Assembly: GCF_004519305.1 (NCBI RefSeq)
Contig: NZ_SOZA01000022.1
Coordinates: forward strand, 1 to 64,000
Source: Pseudomonas sp. RIT623
GTDB taxonomy: Bacteria; Pseudomonadota; Gammaproteobacteria; Pseudomonadales; Pseudomonadaceae
DNA: 64,000 bases
Reading direction: 5' to 3'
This document shows positions 51,901 to 62,000 of this stretch, piece by piece (within the stretch, counting starts at the first letter, position 1; every line of letters starts with the position of its first letter). The translations under genes and the position numbers were made by a program. The notes below the pieces were generated by a model. The model was not told the DNA's origin. It searched no databases and worked only from the letters and a program-made list of their open reading frames with translations.

Positions 51901-53348
51901 TGCGGGCATGGCGAGGCGTCGGCGATATGCCCATGCACGGCGCGGCGGAGCAACGGTTGGGTTTGCGGCTGTCGTTCTCCGACCTACCGGTTGCCACTTT
52001 GCCGGAGCTGCCCCTGCAAGTCGATTTCTTCCATGTGAAAGCACTGGTGATTACCGACGCTCCACTTAGCCATGTGCACGCGGGGTTCATCCGCGCCTTC
52101 ACCGACGTACAGCGGCTCGACCTGAGCCACAATCACCTGCTGCGATGTCCGGATGGGTTGGGCTATCTGATCAATCTGCGCCGCTTGCGGCTGGTAAGCA
52201 ACCAGATCCACCTCGATGCCAATGCGGTGGAGGCCCTGAGCCGCCTGCCCATGTTGAGTCATCTCGACCTGAGCGACAATCGCGCGGTCGGCGCATTCGC
52301 CCTGCCTTTTCAGCACCTGTCGCAGTTGATCGAACTGCGCATGCGTCGTTGCGGATTGAGCTCCTGGCCCAAGGATATCGCGCTGTGCGATCAGCTTACC
52401 TTGGTGGATTTGCGCAATAACGCATTGCGGGGCGCGCCACGGGAGATCCTGAACATGCCTCAGGCGTTTCGCGAGGGGTTCCTTGTGGAGGGCAACCGCA
52501 TGAGCATGACCGAGCTTGCCAACCTGGCTGCATTCGATCCTATCCGCGAGGCACCGGAGTACGAGCAAGGTCGTGCTGGATGGGTCGGGACGGGGTCGCG
52601 CGGGGTGGCTCGCGGGAAAATTTGGGACGCATTGCAAGCACAGGCGGGAAATGTTCCTGTGTTCAACTTGCTCGAAGGGTTGGAGCAGGTTGCAGAGCAT
52701 AGCTGGCCGAAAGCCTTCCTCGACGAACATGTCTGGCGCATCCTCGCGCTGATGCACGCGGACGCCGGGTTTGCGCAGACGGTTCATGGTTTGCTGCAGC
52801 CTGAACCGGTGGGTAACAACCGCGTCATCGAGCAGTTCAGCCGGTTGTTGCAGCGGCACGCCGAGAGCCAGGCAGAGGCTCCCAATACCTCGCTGTCCGG
52901 CGCGCAGTTGCTGGCGCTCGGCAAAGGGTTGTTCCGCCTGGCACGGCTGGAGTCCTTTGTGCGGGCAGATATCCCGGCGCGTGGTGTGAACCTCGCGCAG
53001 GACGTGCAGGGGATGTTGGCCCTGCGCTACCGGGTCCGGCTGCGTCGCGCGTTGGCCTTGCCGTTTCAGCCTTATCGCCTCTATGAGGTCGGCGTGCCGA
53101 GCGTCGAGCAGGCACAGTTGGACGCGGCTCGTAATGCCGTGGAGGCCGCGATCACACCACAGGTCCTGGCCCCGCACCTGTGCCGCTATCTGTTCTGGCA
53201 GCGCTTCGTCGAGCGATACGACTCGGCGGCGTTCGCCGCCCTTGCCCCGGCAGCCGATCGCCAGCCCCTGCGCGAGCGTCTGACCCTGGAGTTCATGCAG
53301 CGCATGGCGCGTATCGAAGACGATAGCGAGCGTGGCGTGGGGCGCTAG
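48987..53348 (+). CDS. giant DUF6543 (dermonecrotic-toxin-like) protein with LRRs and NEL-like C-terminus
   Basis: 1453 residues from ATG 48987, preferred over ATG 48954 because AAGGA lies 7 nt upstream. The N-terminal DUF6543-type region has a hydrophobic hairpin at about 375-455 (LSGLFLPAVGALLLAGVVTQ, LGVAATLVATAGTVAAVAFV). Leucine-rich repeats are at about 1040-1165 (VQRLDLSHNHLLRCPDGLGY, LSHLDLSDNRAVGAF, LTLVDLRNNALRGAPREI). The C-terminal 230 residues resemble the IpaH/NEL ubiquitin ligase domain (LGKGLFRLARLESFV, VPSVEQAQLDAARNAVEAAI). The region where the catalytic CxD should be reads PVGNNRVIEQF, so ligase activity is doubtful. Candidate host- or insect-directed toxin; the export route is unknown. 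Confidence 0.82.
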   Translation: MHLLDSPSPQTPPPETDNALDDFIGTRLPDWLKRASSNQIRRLREALSAHQASQARLRGRTLQLPPLQRFAKQHFATLLAKPLPDGVAFEQLEWLTVLPEFTDLPLQGMPAYGPRETRESGLLRLMHNFADGTSFYDGSGLVAAGQSEVLSKPGNELVQACRQLDVGRLYQLELARTYDAATQELLAQDKRSGLRLATEMAALNGQISAAEQLALRELLDTEQVHTQYELKGYPGLMQMLGQPVADGVLIHLRDRHGAERGVLAYLPSDPIQPLRRYASSAAMNAALAVELKAPGYRAHFTRLISLERRAEFVDTLAKRLQDNVADLQLEGRVQTGDVFQAMASEQVQRLQDDARLLLVPTANADAVAAKARRDAWKAAGLDLLNLSGLFLPAVGALLLAGVVTQTLGAVFEGVSEWSLGHQHEALEHLLGVAATLVATAGTVAAVAFVRCAYLEAMEWVSSDGETLRLWPNDLEAFAVSPEHVTLQADGRFSDGQRHWIRVGQRLHELYQAEPNGVYRLRHPSRPGAYEPVVLHNGERCWQLLYHRAQAETGAARMLDTLWPEAQLRSAAQARWIMRAADVDEDALRGLLVENRRTPINLRDTLERFAADARIEAFFQSLRQLPASVSDQALLRECLARPEVADATQILARQSELRGALFEHLTQAPAGDDELVQLLSKTIASLPEAHAQALASELSASQREQALAQDRLSLETQTRALALARMARFNRAMTGLYAPSAYTDDTGVLAMTLLDKLQVAGLRLTLGKDIEQSVALAAVGAEDDSAEHWLLVRDQGVFKVFDDTGAQREVAASDDIFAALVGVLDARQLSSTLQLEGEQAAAQLRDKLLAQLPETRQGVASLLGWPGQHTWFNPGRRLADGRVGYPLSGRGAGRLSQRAILRDGLRQYFPGLNDAQLELELQIRWRRGVRVEAVLGALEDDLAQLTRSVNDWVGFALDDVSRHTRQMFAERLLRAWRGVGDMPMHGAAEQRLGLRLSFSDLPVATLPELPLQVDFFHVKALVITDAPLSHVHAGFIRAFTDVQRLDLSHNHLLRCPDGLGYLINLRRLRLVSNQIHLDANAVEALSRLPMLSHLDLSDNRAVGAFALPFQHLSQLIELRMRRCGLSSWPKDIALCDQLTLVDLRNNALRGAPREILNMPQAFREGFLVEGNRMSMTELANLAAFDPIREAPEYEQGRAGWVGTGSRGVARGKIWDALQAQAGNVPVFNLLEGLEQVAEHSWPKAFLDEHVWRILALMHADAGFAQTVHGLLQPEPVGNNRVIEQFSRLLQRHAESQAEAPNTSLSGAQLLALGKGLFRLARLESFVRADIPARGVNLAQDVQGMLALRYRVRLRRALALPFQPYRLYEVGVPSVEQAQLDAARNAVEAAITPQVLAPHLCRYLFWQRFVERYDSAAFAALAPAADRQPLRERLTLEFMQRMARIEDDSERGVGR

Positions 53349-53470
53349 CGGGTAGCGGCCAAACCGGTCATCCAGATTGACAGCTTTGGCCATTGCCGCG
53401 ACGTAGACGCGGCGCGAACATCGTCGGACCGATGGTTCCACTCCAAAAACAAGAAACCAGGAGTCCGACG

Positions 53471-55117
53471 ATGCGTGATTACGCCGAGGCCGCTCGTGCG
53501 TTCGACCCTGCCCAGGCCGCCGCGGCGGCGCTGCATGGCAACCTCGAGTCCCTCAACGCCTGTGTCGAGTGCTGTGACCGGCACATCGGCAGTAACCGGC
53601 CCGCCTTGATCTGGGAGGGCCAGGACGGCCAGGGTGATCGCTACACCTTCGAGCAGCTTCAGGCCCTGTCTGCCCGTTTTGCCAATGTCCTCAAAAACCA
53701 AGGTGTTCAGGCCGGTGATCGGGTTGCCGGGCTGATGCCGCGCACGCCCGAACTGTTGGTCACCATTCTTGCCACCTGGCGCCTGGGTGCGGTGTATCAG
53801 CCACTGTTCACGGCCTTTGGCCCCAAGGCCATCGAGCACCGCCTGCAGCAGTCTCGGGCCAAGGTGGTGGTCAGCGACCGTAACAACCGGCCCAAGCTGG
53901 ATCAGGTGGCTGGCTGCCCCATTCTCGTCACGGTCGGCGCCGACGCTGGTGAGCTGGACTTCCAGCGGGCGCTGGAGGCGGCGCAGGCAGTTTGCGCGCC
54001 GGTCATGCGCCGTGGTGACGATCCGTTCTTGCTGATGTTCACTTCCGGCACCACTGGTCCTGCCAAGCCGCTGGAGGTGCCGCTGCGGGCCATCGTCGCC
54101 TTCCAGGGCTACCTGCGCGATGCGGTAGGCCTGCGTCCGGACGACAACTTCTGGAACCTGGCCGACCCGGGGTGGGCCTATGGCTTGTATTACGCGGTTA
54201 CCGGACCGCTGTCGCTGGGCCATGCCACCACCTTTTACGACGGCCCCTTCAACGTGGAGAGCTGCGCGCGGGTCATCGCCAAGCTGGGCATCACCAACCT
54301 GGCTGGGTCACCCACGGCCTATCGTCTGCTGATTGCCGCTGGCGATGCCTTCTCGACACCGGTCAAGGGCCGCTTGCGGGTGGTCAGCAGCGCCGGTGAA
54401 CCCCTGAACCCCGAAGTGATTCGCTGGTTCGCCGACGAGCTCGGCGTGACCATCCACGATCACTACGGCCAGACCGAGCTGGGCATGGTGCTGTGCAACC
54501 ACCACGCCCTGCAGCACCCGGTGTTGCAGGGTTCGGCTGGCTTCGCCATTCCCGGCCACCGCATCGTGGTGGTGGACGAGCAGGGCAACGAACTGCCTGC
54601 CGGCCAGCCGGGGATCCTCGCGGTGGACCGTGAACAGTCGCCGCTGTGCTGGTTCGCGGGGTACCACGGCCTGCCGACCAAGGCGTTCAAGGGCAAGTAC
54701 TACCTCAGTGGCGACACCGTCGAGCTGAACTCGGACGGCAGTATCAGTTTCGTCGGTCGCAGCGATGATGTGATCACCACTTCCGGCTATCGCGTCGGTC
54801 CGTTCGACGTGGAGAGCGCGCTGATCGAGCACCCGGCGGTGGTCGAGGCGGCGGTGATCGGCAAGCCTGACCCGCAGCGCACCGAACTGATCAAGGCCTT
54901 CGTGGTGCTCGGCCAGGGCTATCAAGGGAGTGCCGAGCTGGAGGAAGCCCTGCGTCAACACGTGCGCCAGCGCCTGTACGCCCACGCCTACCCGCGTGAA
55001 ATCGAATTCGTCGGCGAGCTGCCCAAGACCCCGAGCGGCAAGCTGCAACGCTTCATCCTGCGCAACCAGGAAATCGCCCGACAACAAGCCGCGCAGCCGA
55101 TCGCTGCCGGCGCCTGA
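53471..55117 (+). CDS. acyl-CoA synthetase (AMP-forming)
   Basis: 548 residues from ATG 53471 (CCAGGAGTCCGACG ahead). ANL superfamily: phosphate loop FTSGTTGPAKPLE, DHYGQTELGMVLCNHHA as the adenine motif, YLSGDTVELNSDG, SGYRVGPFDVESALIEHPAV and the C-terminal lysine in LPKTPSGKLQRF. The sequence is like medium-chain/methylbutyryl-CoA ligases. It activates a fatty or branched acid to its CoA thioester, feeding the four beta-oxidation enzymes encoded next (gaps of 6 to 13 bp). Exact substrate not deducible. Confidence 0.9.
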   Translation: MRDYAEAARAFDPAQAAAAALHGNLESLNACVECCDRHIGSNRPALIWEGQDGQGDRYTFEQLQALSARFANVLKNQGVQAGDRVAGLMPRTPELLVTILATWRLGAVYQPLFTAFGPKAIEHRLQQSRAKVVVSDRNNRPKLDQVAGCPILVTVGADAGELDFQRALEAAQAVCAPVMRRGDDPFLLMFTSGTTGPAKPLEVPLRAIVAFQGYLRDAVGLRPDDNFWNLADPGWAYGLYYAVTGPLSLGHATTFYDGPFNVESCARVIAKLGITNLAGSPTAYRLLIAAGDAFSTPVKGRLRVVSSAGEPLNPEVIRWFADELGVTIHDHYGQTELGMVLCNHHALQHPVLQGSAGFAIPGHRIVVVDEQGNELPAGQPGILAVDREQSPLCWFAGYHGLPTKAFKGKYYLSGDTVELNSDGSISFVGRSDDVITTSGYRVGPFDVESALIEHPAVVEAAVIGKPDPQRTELIKAFVVLGQGYQGSAELEEALRQHVRQRLYAHAYPREIEFVGELPKTPSGKLQRFILRNQEIARQQAAQPIAAGA

Positions 55118-55129
55118 AGGAAAATCACC

Positions 55130-55897
55130 ATGCAAATCCAGAACAGACACTTCATCGTCAGCGGCGCGGCCTCGGGCCTGGGCGCCGCCACCGCGCAGAT
55201 GCTCATCGAGGCCGGCGCCAAGGTCATGCTGGTCGACCTGAACGCAGAGGCAGTTGAGGCCAAGGCCGCCGAGCTGGGCACAAATGCCCGATTCGCGGTG
55301 GCCGACATCAGCGACGAACAGGCGGCCAAGGCGGCCGTCGATGCCGCCGTCAGCGCCTTCGGCGGCCTGCATGGTCTGATCAACTGCGCTGGCATCGTCG
55401 GTGCCGAGAAGGTCCTGGGCAAGAACGGTCCGCACGCCTTGGGCAGCTTCGCCAAGGTCATCAACGTCAACCTGATCGGTAGCTTCAACCTGCTGCGCCT
55501 GGCGGCAGCGGCCATGGCCGAAGGCGTGGCGGACGAACAGGGCGAGCGCGGGGTGATCATCAATACCGCGTCCATTGCTGCCTATGACGGCCAGATCGGT
55601 CAGGCCGCCTACGCCGCCTCCAAGGGCGCCATCGCCAGCCTCACGCTCCCAGCCGCCCGCGAGCTGGCACGCTTTGGCATCCGCGTGATGACCATCGCCC
55701 CTGGCATCTTCGAAACCCCGATGATGGCCGGCATGACCGAGGAGGTGCGTGCCTCGCTGGCCGCCGGGGTGCCGTTCCCACCACGCCTGGGCCGTCCGCA
55801 GGAGTACGCCGCGCTGGCCCGCCACATCATCGAGAACAGCATGCTCAACGGCGAGGTGATCCGCCTCGACGGCGCGCTGCGCATGGCTGCCAAGTAA
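55130..55897 (+). CDS. SDR-family 3-hydroxyacyl-CoA dehydrogenase
   Basis: 255 residues. Rossmann SDR: FIVSGAASGLGAATAQMLIE as the TGxxxGxG site, LINCAGIVGA, and the Tyr-Lys catalytic pair in AAYAASKGAIASLTL with Ser in NTASIAAYDG. This is the type II (HSD17B10-like) 3-hydroxyacyl-CoA dehydrogenase pattern. It carries out the third beta-oxidation step. It lies 12 bp after the ligase gene and 12 bp before the thiolase start. Confidence 0.9.
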   Translation: MQIQNRHFIVSGAASGLGAATAQMLIEAGAKVMLVDLNAEAVEAKAAELGTNARFAVADISDEQAAKAAVDAAVSAFGGLHGLINCAGIVGAEKVLGKNGPHALGSFAKVINVNLIGSFNLLRLAAAAMAEGVADEQGERGVIINTASIAAYDGQIGQAAYAASKGAIASLTLPAARELARFGIRVMTIAPGIFETPMMAGMTEEVRASLAAGVPFPPRLGRPQEYAALARHIIENSMLNGEVIRLDGALRMAAK

Positions 55898-55909
55898 GGA
55901 GAAATGCAC

Positions 55910-57103
55910 ATGACCCTCGCCAATGATCCGATCGTTATCGTCAGCGCCGTGCGTACGCCCATGGGCGGCCTGCAGGGCGACCTCAAGAGCCTGACCGCCG
56001 CGCAGCTAGGCAGCGCGGCGATTCGTGCCGCCGTCGAGCGCGCCGGTATCGATGCCGCCAGCGTCCAGGAAGTATTGTTCGGCTGCGTGCTGCCTGCAGG
56101 TCAGGGCCAAGCTCCGGCACGCCAGGCGGCACTCGGCGCCGGGCTGGACAAGCACACCACCTGCACCACGCTGAACAAGATGTGCGGCTCGGGCATGCAG
56201 GCCGCTATTCTGGCCCACGACCAGTTGCTGGCCGGCAGCGCCGAGGTGATCGTCGCCGGTGGCATGGAGAGCATGACCAACGCCCCGTATCTGCTTGATA
56301 AAGCCCGTGGTGGCTATCGCATGGGCCACGGCAAGATCATCGACCACATGTTCATGGACGGCCTCGAGGACGCCTACGACAAAGGGCGGCTGATGGGAAC
56401 CTTCGCCGAAGACTGCGCGCAGAAAGGCGATTTCAGCCGCCAAGCCCAGGATGCCTTTGCCATCGCCTCGCTGACCCGGGCGCAGGATGCGATCAAGAGC
56501 GGCCGTTTCGCAGCCGAGATCGTCCCGGTGGAAGTTACCGAGGGCAAGGAGAAGCGCGTCATCAAGGATGACGAGCAGCCGCCCAAGGCGCGCCTGGACA
56601 AGATCCCTCAGCTTAAACCGGCCTTCCGCGAAGGCGGCACCGTCACCGCCGCCAACTCCAGCTCCATCTCCGACGGCGCCGCGGCGCTGGTGCTGATGCG
56701 CCGCTCCGAGGCCCAGAAGCGCGGCCTCAAGCCGCTGGCGTTGATCCATGGTCACGCCGCCTTCGCCGACACTCCGGCGCTGTTCCCCACCGCGCCGATT
56801 GGCGCCATCGACAAGCTGCTCAAGCGCACCGGCTGGAACCTGGCCGAGGTGGACCTGTTCGAGATCAACGAAGCGTTCGCCGTGGTCACCCTGGCGGCCA
56901 TGAAGCACCTCGACCTGCCCCATGACAAGGTCAACATCCATGGCGGCGCCTGCGCCCTGGGCCACCCGATCGGCGCCTCGGGCGCGCGTATCCTGGTGAC
57001 CCTGCTGTCGGCCTTGCGCCAGAACAACCTGCGCCGTGGCGTGGCGGCCATCTGCATTGGCGGTGGCGAGGCCACGGCCATGGCCATCGAATGCCTGTAC
57101 TGA
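55910..57103 (+). CDS. acetyl-CoA acetyltransferase (thiolase)
   Basis: 397 residues from ATG 55910, where AAGGAG is 8 nt away; the ATG at 55904 is too close to it. Active-site Cys in TLNKMCGSGMQAAI, NEAFAV with the Asn/His region, and the C-terminal GACALGHPIGASGARI and CIGGGEA motifs. It cleaves 3-ketoacyl-CoA with CoA in the last beta-oxidation step, corresponding to the gene named fadAx in P. putida (recalled synteny). Confidence 0.92.
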   Translation: MTLANDPIVIVSAVRTPMGGLQGDLKSLTAAQLGSAAIRAAVERAGIDAASVQEVLFGCVLPAGQGQAPARQAALGAGLDKHTTCTTLNKMCGSGMQAAILAHDQLLAGSAEVIVAGGMESMTNAPYLLDKARGGYRMGHGKIIDHMFMDGLEDAYDKGRLMGTFAEDCAQKGDFSRQAQDAFAIASLTRAQDAIKSGRFAAEIVPVEVTEGKEKRVIKDDEQPPKARLDKIPQLKPAFREGGTVTAANSSSISDGAAALVLMRRSEAQKRGLKPLALIHGHAAFADTPALFPTAPIGAIDKLLKRTGWNLAEVDLFEINEAFAVVTLAAMKHLDLPHDKVNIHGGACALGHPIGASGARILVTLLSALRQNNLRRGVAAICIGGGEATAMAIECLY

Positions 57104-57111
57104 GGTGAAGC

Positions 57112-58239
57112 ATGCTGGTAACTGACGAGCAACAACAGATCGCCGATGCGGTGCGGGCGTTCGCCCAGGAGCGGCTGAAGCCGTTCGCCGAGCAGTGGGA
57201 CAAGGAACACCGCTTCCCTAAGGAGGCCATCGAGGAGATGGCCGGGCTGGGCCTGTTCGGCATGCTGGTGCCGGAGCAATACGGTGGTAGCGACACCGGC
57301 TACGTTGCCTATGCCATGGCCCTGGAAGAGATCGCCGCCGGCGACGGTGCCTGTTCGACCATCATGAGCGTGCACAACTCGGTGGGCTGCGTGCCGATCC
57401 TCAAGTTCGGCAGCGAGGCGCAGAAGCAGCAATTCCTCGCGCCGCTGGCCAGCGGCGCGATGCTCGGCGCGTTCGCCCTGACCGAACCGCAGGCCGGCTC
57501 CGACGCCAGCAGCCTGAAGACCCGCGCCCGCCTGGATGGCGACCACTATGTGCTCAACGGCAGCAAGCAATTCATTACTTCCGGGCAGAACGCCGGGGTG
57601 GTGATCGTCTTCGCCGTCACCGACCCGGACGCCGGCAAGCGCGGCATCACGGCCTTCATCGTGCCCACCGATTCACCGGGGTACCAGGTGGCGCGGGTCG
57701 AGGACAAACTCGGCCAGCATGCCTCCGACACCTGCCAGATCGTCTTCGACAACGTGCGCGTGCCGGTGGCCAACCGCCTCGGTGAGCAAGGGCAGGGCTA
57801 CAAGATCGCCTTGGCCAACCTCGAAGGCGGACGGATCGGTATCGCCTCGCAGTCGGTGGGCATGGCCCGTGCCGCCTTCGAAGTGGCCCGTGACTACGCC
57901 AACGAACGCCAGACCTTCGGCAAACCGCTGATCGAGCACCAGGCCGTGGCTTTCCGCCTGGCCGACATGGCAACCAAGATCGCCGTGGCCCGGCAGATGG
58001 TGCTGCACGCCGCCGCGTTGCGCGATGCTGGGCGCCCGGCGCTGGTGGAGGCTTCGATGGCCAAGCTTTTCGCCTCGGAAATGGCCGAAAAGGTCTGTTC
58101 GGATGCCTTGCAGACGCTTGGTGGTTATGGCTATCTGAGCGACTTCCCGCTGGAGCGCATCTATCGCGATGTGCGGGTCTGCCAGATCTACGAAGGCACC
58201 AGCGACATTCAGCGCATGGTCATTGCGCGTAATCTTTGA
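57112..58239 (+). CDS. acyl-CoA dehydrogenase
   Basis: 375 residues. FAD-binding ACAD family: FALTEPQAGSDASSLKTRA, ITSGQNAGVVIVFAV, LEGGRIGIASQSVGMARAAF, and the C-terminal DALQTLGGYGYLSDFPLERI with RDVRVCQIYEGTSDIQRMVI. The catalytic base is the Glu of YEGTSD. It introduces the alpha,beta double bond. The stop of the thiolase gene is 8 bp upstream. Similar to short or branched-chain acyl-CoA dehydrogenases. Confidence 0.93.
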   Translation: MLVTDEQQQIADAVRAFAQERLKPFAEQWDKEHRFPKEAIEEMAGLGLFGMLVPEQYGGSDTGYVAYAMALEEIAAGDGACSTIMSVHNSVGCVPILKFGSEAQKQQFLAPLASGAMLGAFALTEPQAGSDASSLKTRARLDGDHYVLNGSKQFITSGQNAGVVIVFAVTDPDAGKRGITAFIVPTDSPGYQVARVEDKLGQHASDTCQIVFDNVRVPVANRLGEQGQGYKIALANLEGGRIGIASQSVGMARAAFEVARDYANERQTFGKPLIEHQAVAFRLADMATKIAVARQMVLHAAALRDAGRPALVEASMAKLFASEMAEKVCSDALQTLGGYGYLSDFPLERIYRDVRVCQIYEGTSDIQRMVIARNL

Positions 58240-58252
58240 AGGAGCAGTCTGC

Positions 58253-59026
58253 ATGGCATTCGAAACCATCCTGTTGGACATCCATGGCAAGGTCGGCCTG
58301 ATCACCCTCAACCGCCCGCAGGCGCTCAACGCCCTGAACGCGCAGATCGTCGGCGAGATCAACCAGGCGCTGGATCAACTGGAAAAGGACCCGAACATCG
58401 GTTGCGTGGTGCTGACCGGTTCTGCCAAGGCCTTCGCGGCTGGCGCCGACATCAAGGAAATGGCCGAGCTGCAGTACCCGCAGATCTACGTCGATGACCT
58501 GTTCAGCGACGCCGACCGCATCGCCAACCGACGCAAGCCGATCATCGCCGCAGTGTCCGGCTTCGCCCTGGGCGGTGGTTGCGAGCTGGCGATGATGTGC
58601 GATTTCATCCTCGCCGCCGACAATGCCAGGTTCGGTCAGCCGGAAATCAACCTCGGCGTGCTGCCGGGCATGGGCGGTACCCAACGTTTGACCCGCGCGG
58701 TGGGCAAGGCCAAGGCCATGGAACTGTGCCTGACTGGTCGCCTGATGGGCGCCGAGGAGGCAGAGCGTGCAGGTTTGGTGGCGCGGATCGTGCCGCAGGC
58801 CGAGCTGCTGGAAGAGGCGCTGAAGGTGGCCGCGACCATCGCTGGCAAGTCGGCCCCGGTGAGCATGATGGTCAAGGAGAGCGTCAACCGTGCCTTCGAA
58901 GTGACCTTGAGCGAAGGCGTGCGCTTCGAGCGCCGGGTGTTCCATGCCGCGTTCGCCACCGAAGACCAGAAGGAAGGCATGGCGGCGTTCATCGCCAAGC
59001 GCGAGGCGCAGTTCAAGGACCGTTGA
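58253..59026 (+). CDS. enoyl-CoA hydratase
   Basis: 257 residues from ATG 58253 with GGAG upstream. Crotonase family: FAAGADIKEMAELQ, the oxyanion loop GFALGGGCELAMMCDFILAA with the first catalytic Glu, and INLGVLPGMGGTQRLTRAVG with the second Glu region. It hydrates enoyl-CoA. It is the last gene of the five-gene operon from 53471; the strand changes just after, with only 37 bp to the end of the convergent toxin gene. Confidence 0.93.
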   Translation: MAFETILLDIHGKVGLITLNRPQALNALNAQIVGEINQALDQLEKDPNIGCVVLTGSAKAFAAGADIKEMAELQYPQIYVDDLFSDADRIANRRKPIIAAVSGFALGGGCELAMMCDFILAADNARFGQPEINLGVLPGMGGTQRLTRAVGKAKAMELCLTGRLMGAEEAERAGLVARIVPQAELLEEALKVAATIAGKSAPVSMMVKESVNRAFEVTLSEGVRFERRVFHAAFATEDQKEGMAAFIAKREAQFKDR

Positions 59027-59063
59027 GGCCGATGGGGCGCTGGCCGGCCAGCGCCCATTGGGG

Positions 59064-62000
59064 TCAAAGGTTGAAGAAGTGCGCGCTGGCCGCCGTGGTG
59101 GTGATCGGCGCGCGATAGACTTCGGTGACCTTACCGTTGGCCTCGGTCACCCGCGATCCCGCCGCGTGACGTTGGGCGCGGGTTTTCAAGTGGCCTGCGG
59201 TGAAGTCGGCCCTGTTGGTGTCCATGGCCGGATAGTGGAAGTGGGCGTACCACAATACCTTGCCGTCATGGCTGATGCTGTATTCGTCGAGAAAGTCGGC
59301 GGGGCGTCCCTTGACCCTGGCCAGACGCACGCGGACACCCACGCGAGCCAACTGTATCTGCCCCTGTTCGAGCAGAAACAGTACTTCGGGCATACGCGGC
59401 GCCTGCGCCAGGGCAGTTTCGATGCGCAGCTCCGTGGCCTGTCCTTGCACGGCCTCGGCCAGGGTGCGTAGCGCCTTGGCGGTGCCTTCGGCATCCGTAC
59501 CTTCGATGCCCTCGTCGGTAGCATTGTCTCGGGTCAGCCGGGTCTCGATGGCATCGGCTTGCGCAGTCAGTCGGTCACGCTGATGGAGTATGGACTCTTC
59601 GATTTCGATTGGCAGGTAAGCACTGCTGGCGCGACGCACTTTATCCACCTGTTCCCGCACTTCGTTCAACAGCGTGGCGCCTTGCTTCAGCAAGCGCTTG
59701 AGGCTGGGGAGGGATGGACCTGGTGCGGCCCTGACAGGTTGGTGCTCCACCCACCTGTCGTCTTCGAGGTGAAAGGTTCGGTTGGTCCCCTCACCGTCTG
59801 GTCCAACCAGGTCCACTGTTGTGGCCTGCCCTGGGCGAGGGCGGGTCAGCAACACGCCATGTTCATTGGTATCGATCAGCCCAGGTAGTCGGTGACGCAA
59901 CTGTTCAAAGGTACTGGTCGGTGGATAGTCGGGTAGCTCGGAGAGCTCGCGCGAGGTCTCTTGTTGGACGTGCTCCAGCCCGCCTTGCAGGTGTTGGAGC
60001 GTTTCCAGGGTTGCAGCGTCTGTCACCTCCTTGCGCAGGTTGGCCAACTGACGCTTGGCTGTCTGCAACTGTTCCTTGATGCTGTACAGCAACCGGATCT
60101 TGGCCTCGTCATTTTCGCCGGACAAACCAAGGACGGTCTTGAGTTGGGTAATACCCAGTTGGAGATTGTTCCAGAACCGGTCACGCCAGGAGGCGGCCAT
60201 GGAGGACAGTGGATGCAGTAACTTCAAGCGACTGACATGATTCTCCATCTGACGGAAACGCAGCGTGAGTTCCGTTTGTGCGTTGGCGGGCACACTGGCA
60301 GCCAGGTTGCGCCATGTGACGATCTTTTCGAAGCGAGGCCCTGCCAGTTTACTGAGCTCCGTATGGCCGTAACGCAGGCTCGCATTGTTTTTGAGCATCT
60401 GTTCGATCAACAGGGACTGTTGGTTCAAGCGCTGGGTGGCAATACGCACGTCTGCCTCGGTAAGCGTTTGCCCCCATTGTTGTTGCTCGACAAGCGCCAA
60501 CAGCTGTTTGCGACCGGGCGTGAAGCGTTGCTTGAGGATCTTATGCAGTACCAACTGACAAAAATTTTCCTGACGCAGCGCGGCGGCGTGAGCCATCCTG
60601 TAGTTTTTTACAGGCTCCAGGGCGTTGCGTGTTTTGATGTGCTCCAGGTGATCGGTCCAGAACGTGACAATGGCGCTGAGCTTGGCCTGGCATGAGCTGA
60701 GTACGGTGTCATCCTGGGTGGTGGAGATCAGTCCTTCGATGGTGACCATCTCCCGCGCTTTTGCCTCGTAAAGGGCCTTGTCCGCTCTGATCAAGGCATC
60801 GGCAGCTGCCAGTGCCGCCTGTTTGTCCAGGCGCATTTGGTTCAACTGCTCGGTAATCGGCATGCCGCCCTTGCCTTTGAAGTACACGGAGAGATCCAGC
60901 CTCCAGCGCCCTAGTTCATCGCGCTGCACCCAGGGGCCAGGTTTGAGGTCCGGACCCACGATCCGCATCTGCAATCGGTCCGGGTCCCGCTGTACTTCGT
61001 ACACCTGACGTATCGGTTGGCGGTAGGGCTTGCCGTCTCGGGTCTGGAGCTGGGTATGGGTGAGTACCGTGTAGAGCCGGTTGTTGTGAAGGTAGAGCCC
61101 TTGCAGTTCGCCGGTTGGGGTAGGTGTACCCAACCCAGATTCCTTGACATCGGCCTGCAACAGGTCCAGTTGCCCTTGCTGGCTGTTGCTGAGGCTTCTG
61201 TCGGGGGTGGACCAACTGAAGTCCAATGGCTCCAGGGCCGTGACCAATTGAGCGGTGACAGGAAGCTCAGGTGCTGCAGGATCAGGATCGGCGAGCGGAG
61301 GCGTCAAGGCAGGAGGCATGGCTTCCTCCTCCAGCCGTCGACGAAACAGCGAATGGGAAAACAACAACATGGCGATGTTCACCAGCAGGTTGACCATGGC
61401 CAATCGATGGTGGGTCGGCTCGTGCTCGGCGTCGGTGTCCACGAACTGAGCGAGCGCAACTTCCATTTGCGCAAGCCAGGCCACCTTGCCCAAGGTGCTG
61501 CCAGCCAGGGGCAGCAAGGTATTGAACAGCAACCAGCCAAGGTTTACCCATCGGTTCCAGCGTGCTTGCGCGCTACTGACGGAGGCTTCTTCGAAGCGTG
61601 CGATTGACTCATTGACACAGGCCAGGTAGAGCGCCTCGCCCAGATTGGCCGGTGGTGGCTCGACGGGGAAGGTGACTGCAGCTGGTTTGCCGAACGGTAT
61701 GGCGCTGGTGTCATCCATGGGCAGGAAGAGATGAGGCTCGAGGAAACCACCATGGGCATAGGGCCTGCGATCCTCGGCAGGCAAGCGCTCCAGCAGGTCG
61801 TCCTGCAATTGGCCTGGCGTACTGATGGCGACAAACAGCGCCAGCCGATCCTTGAAGTACAGCAGCGAGTCCTTGTGTAGCGGTCGATACAACAGGCACG
61901 CCGCGCCGGCGGGCACCTGCGCCTCGATCAACCAGGTATTGCGCGGTGAGTCCACCGCGCGACCAGGCGCCTTGATGAAGCCCAGGCGTCGTATCACCCA

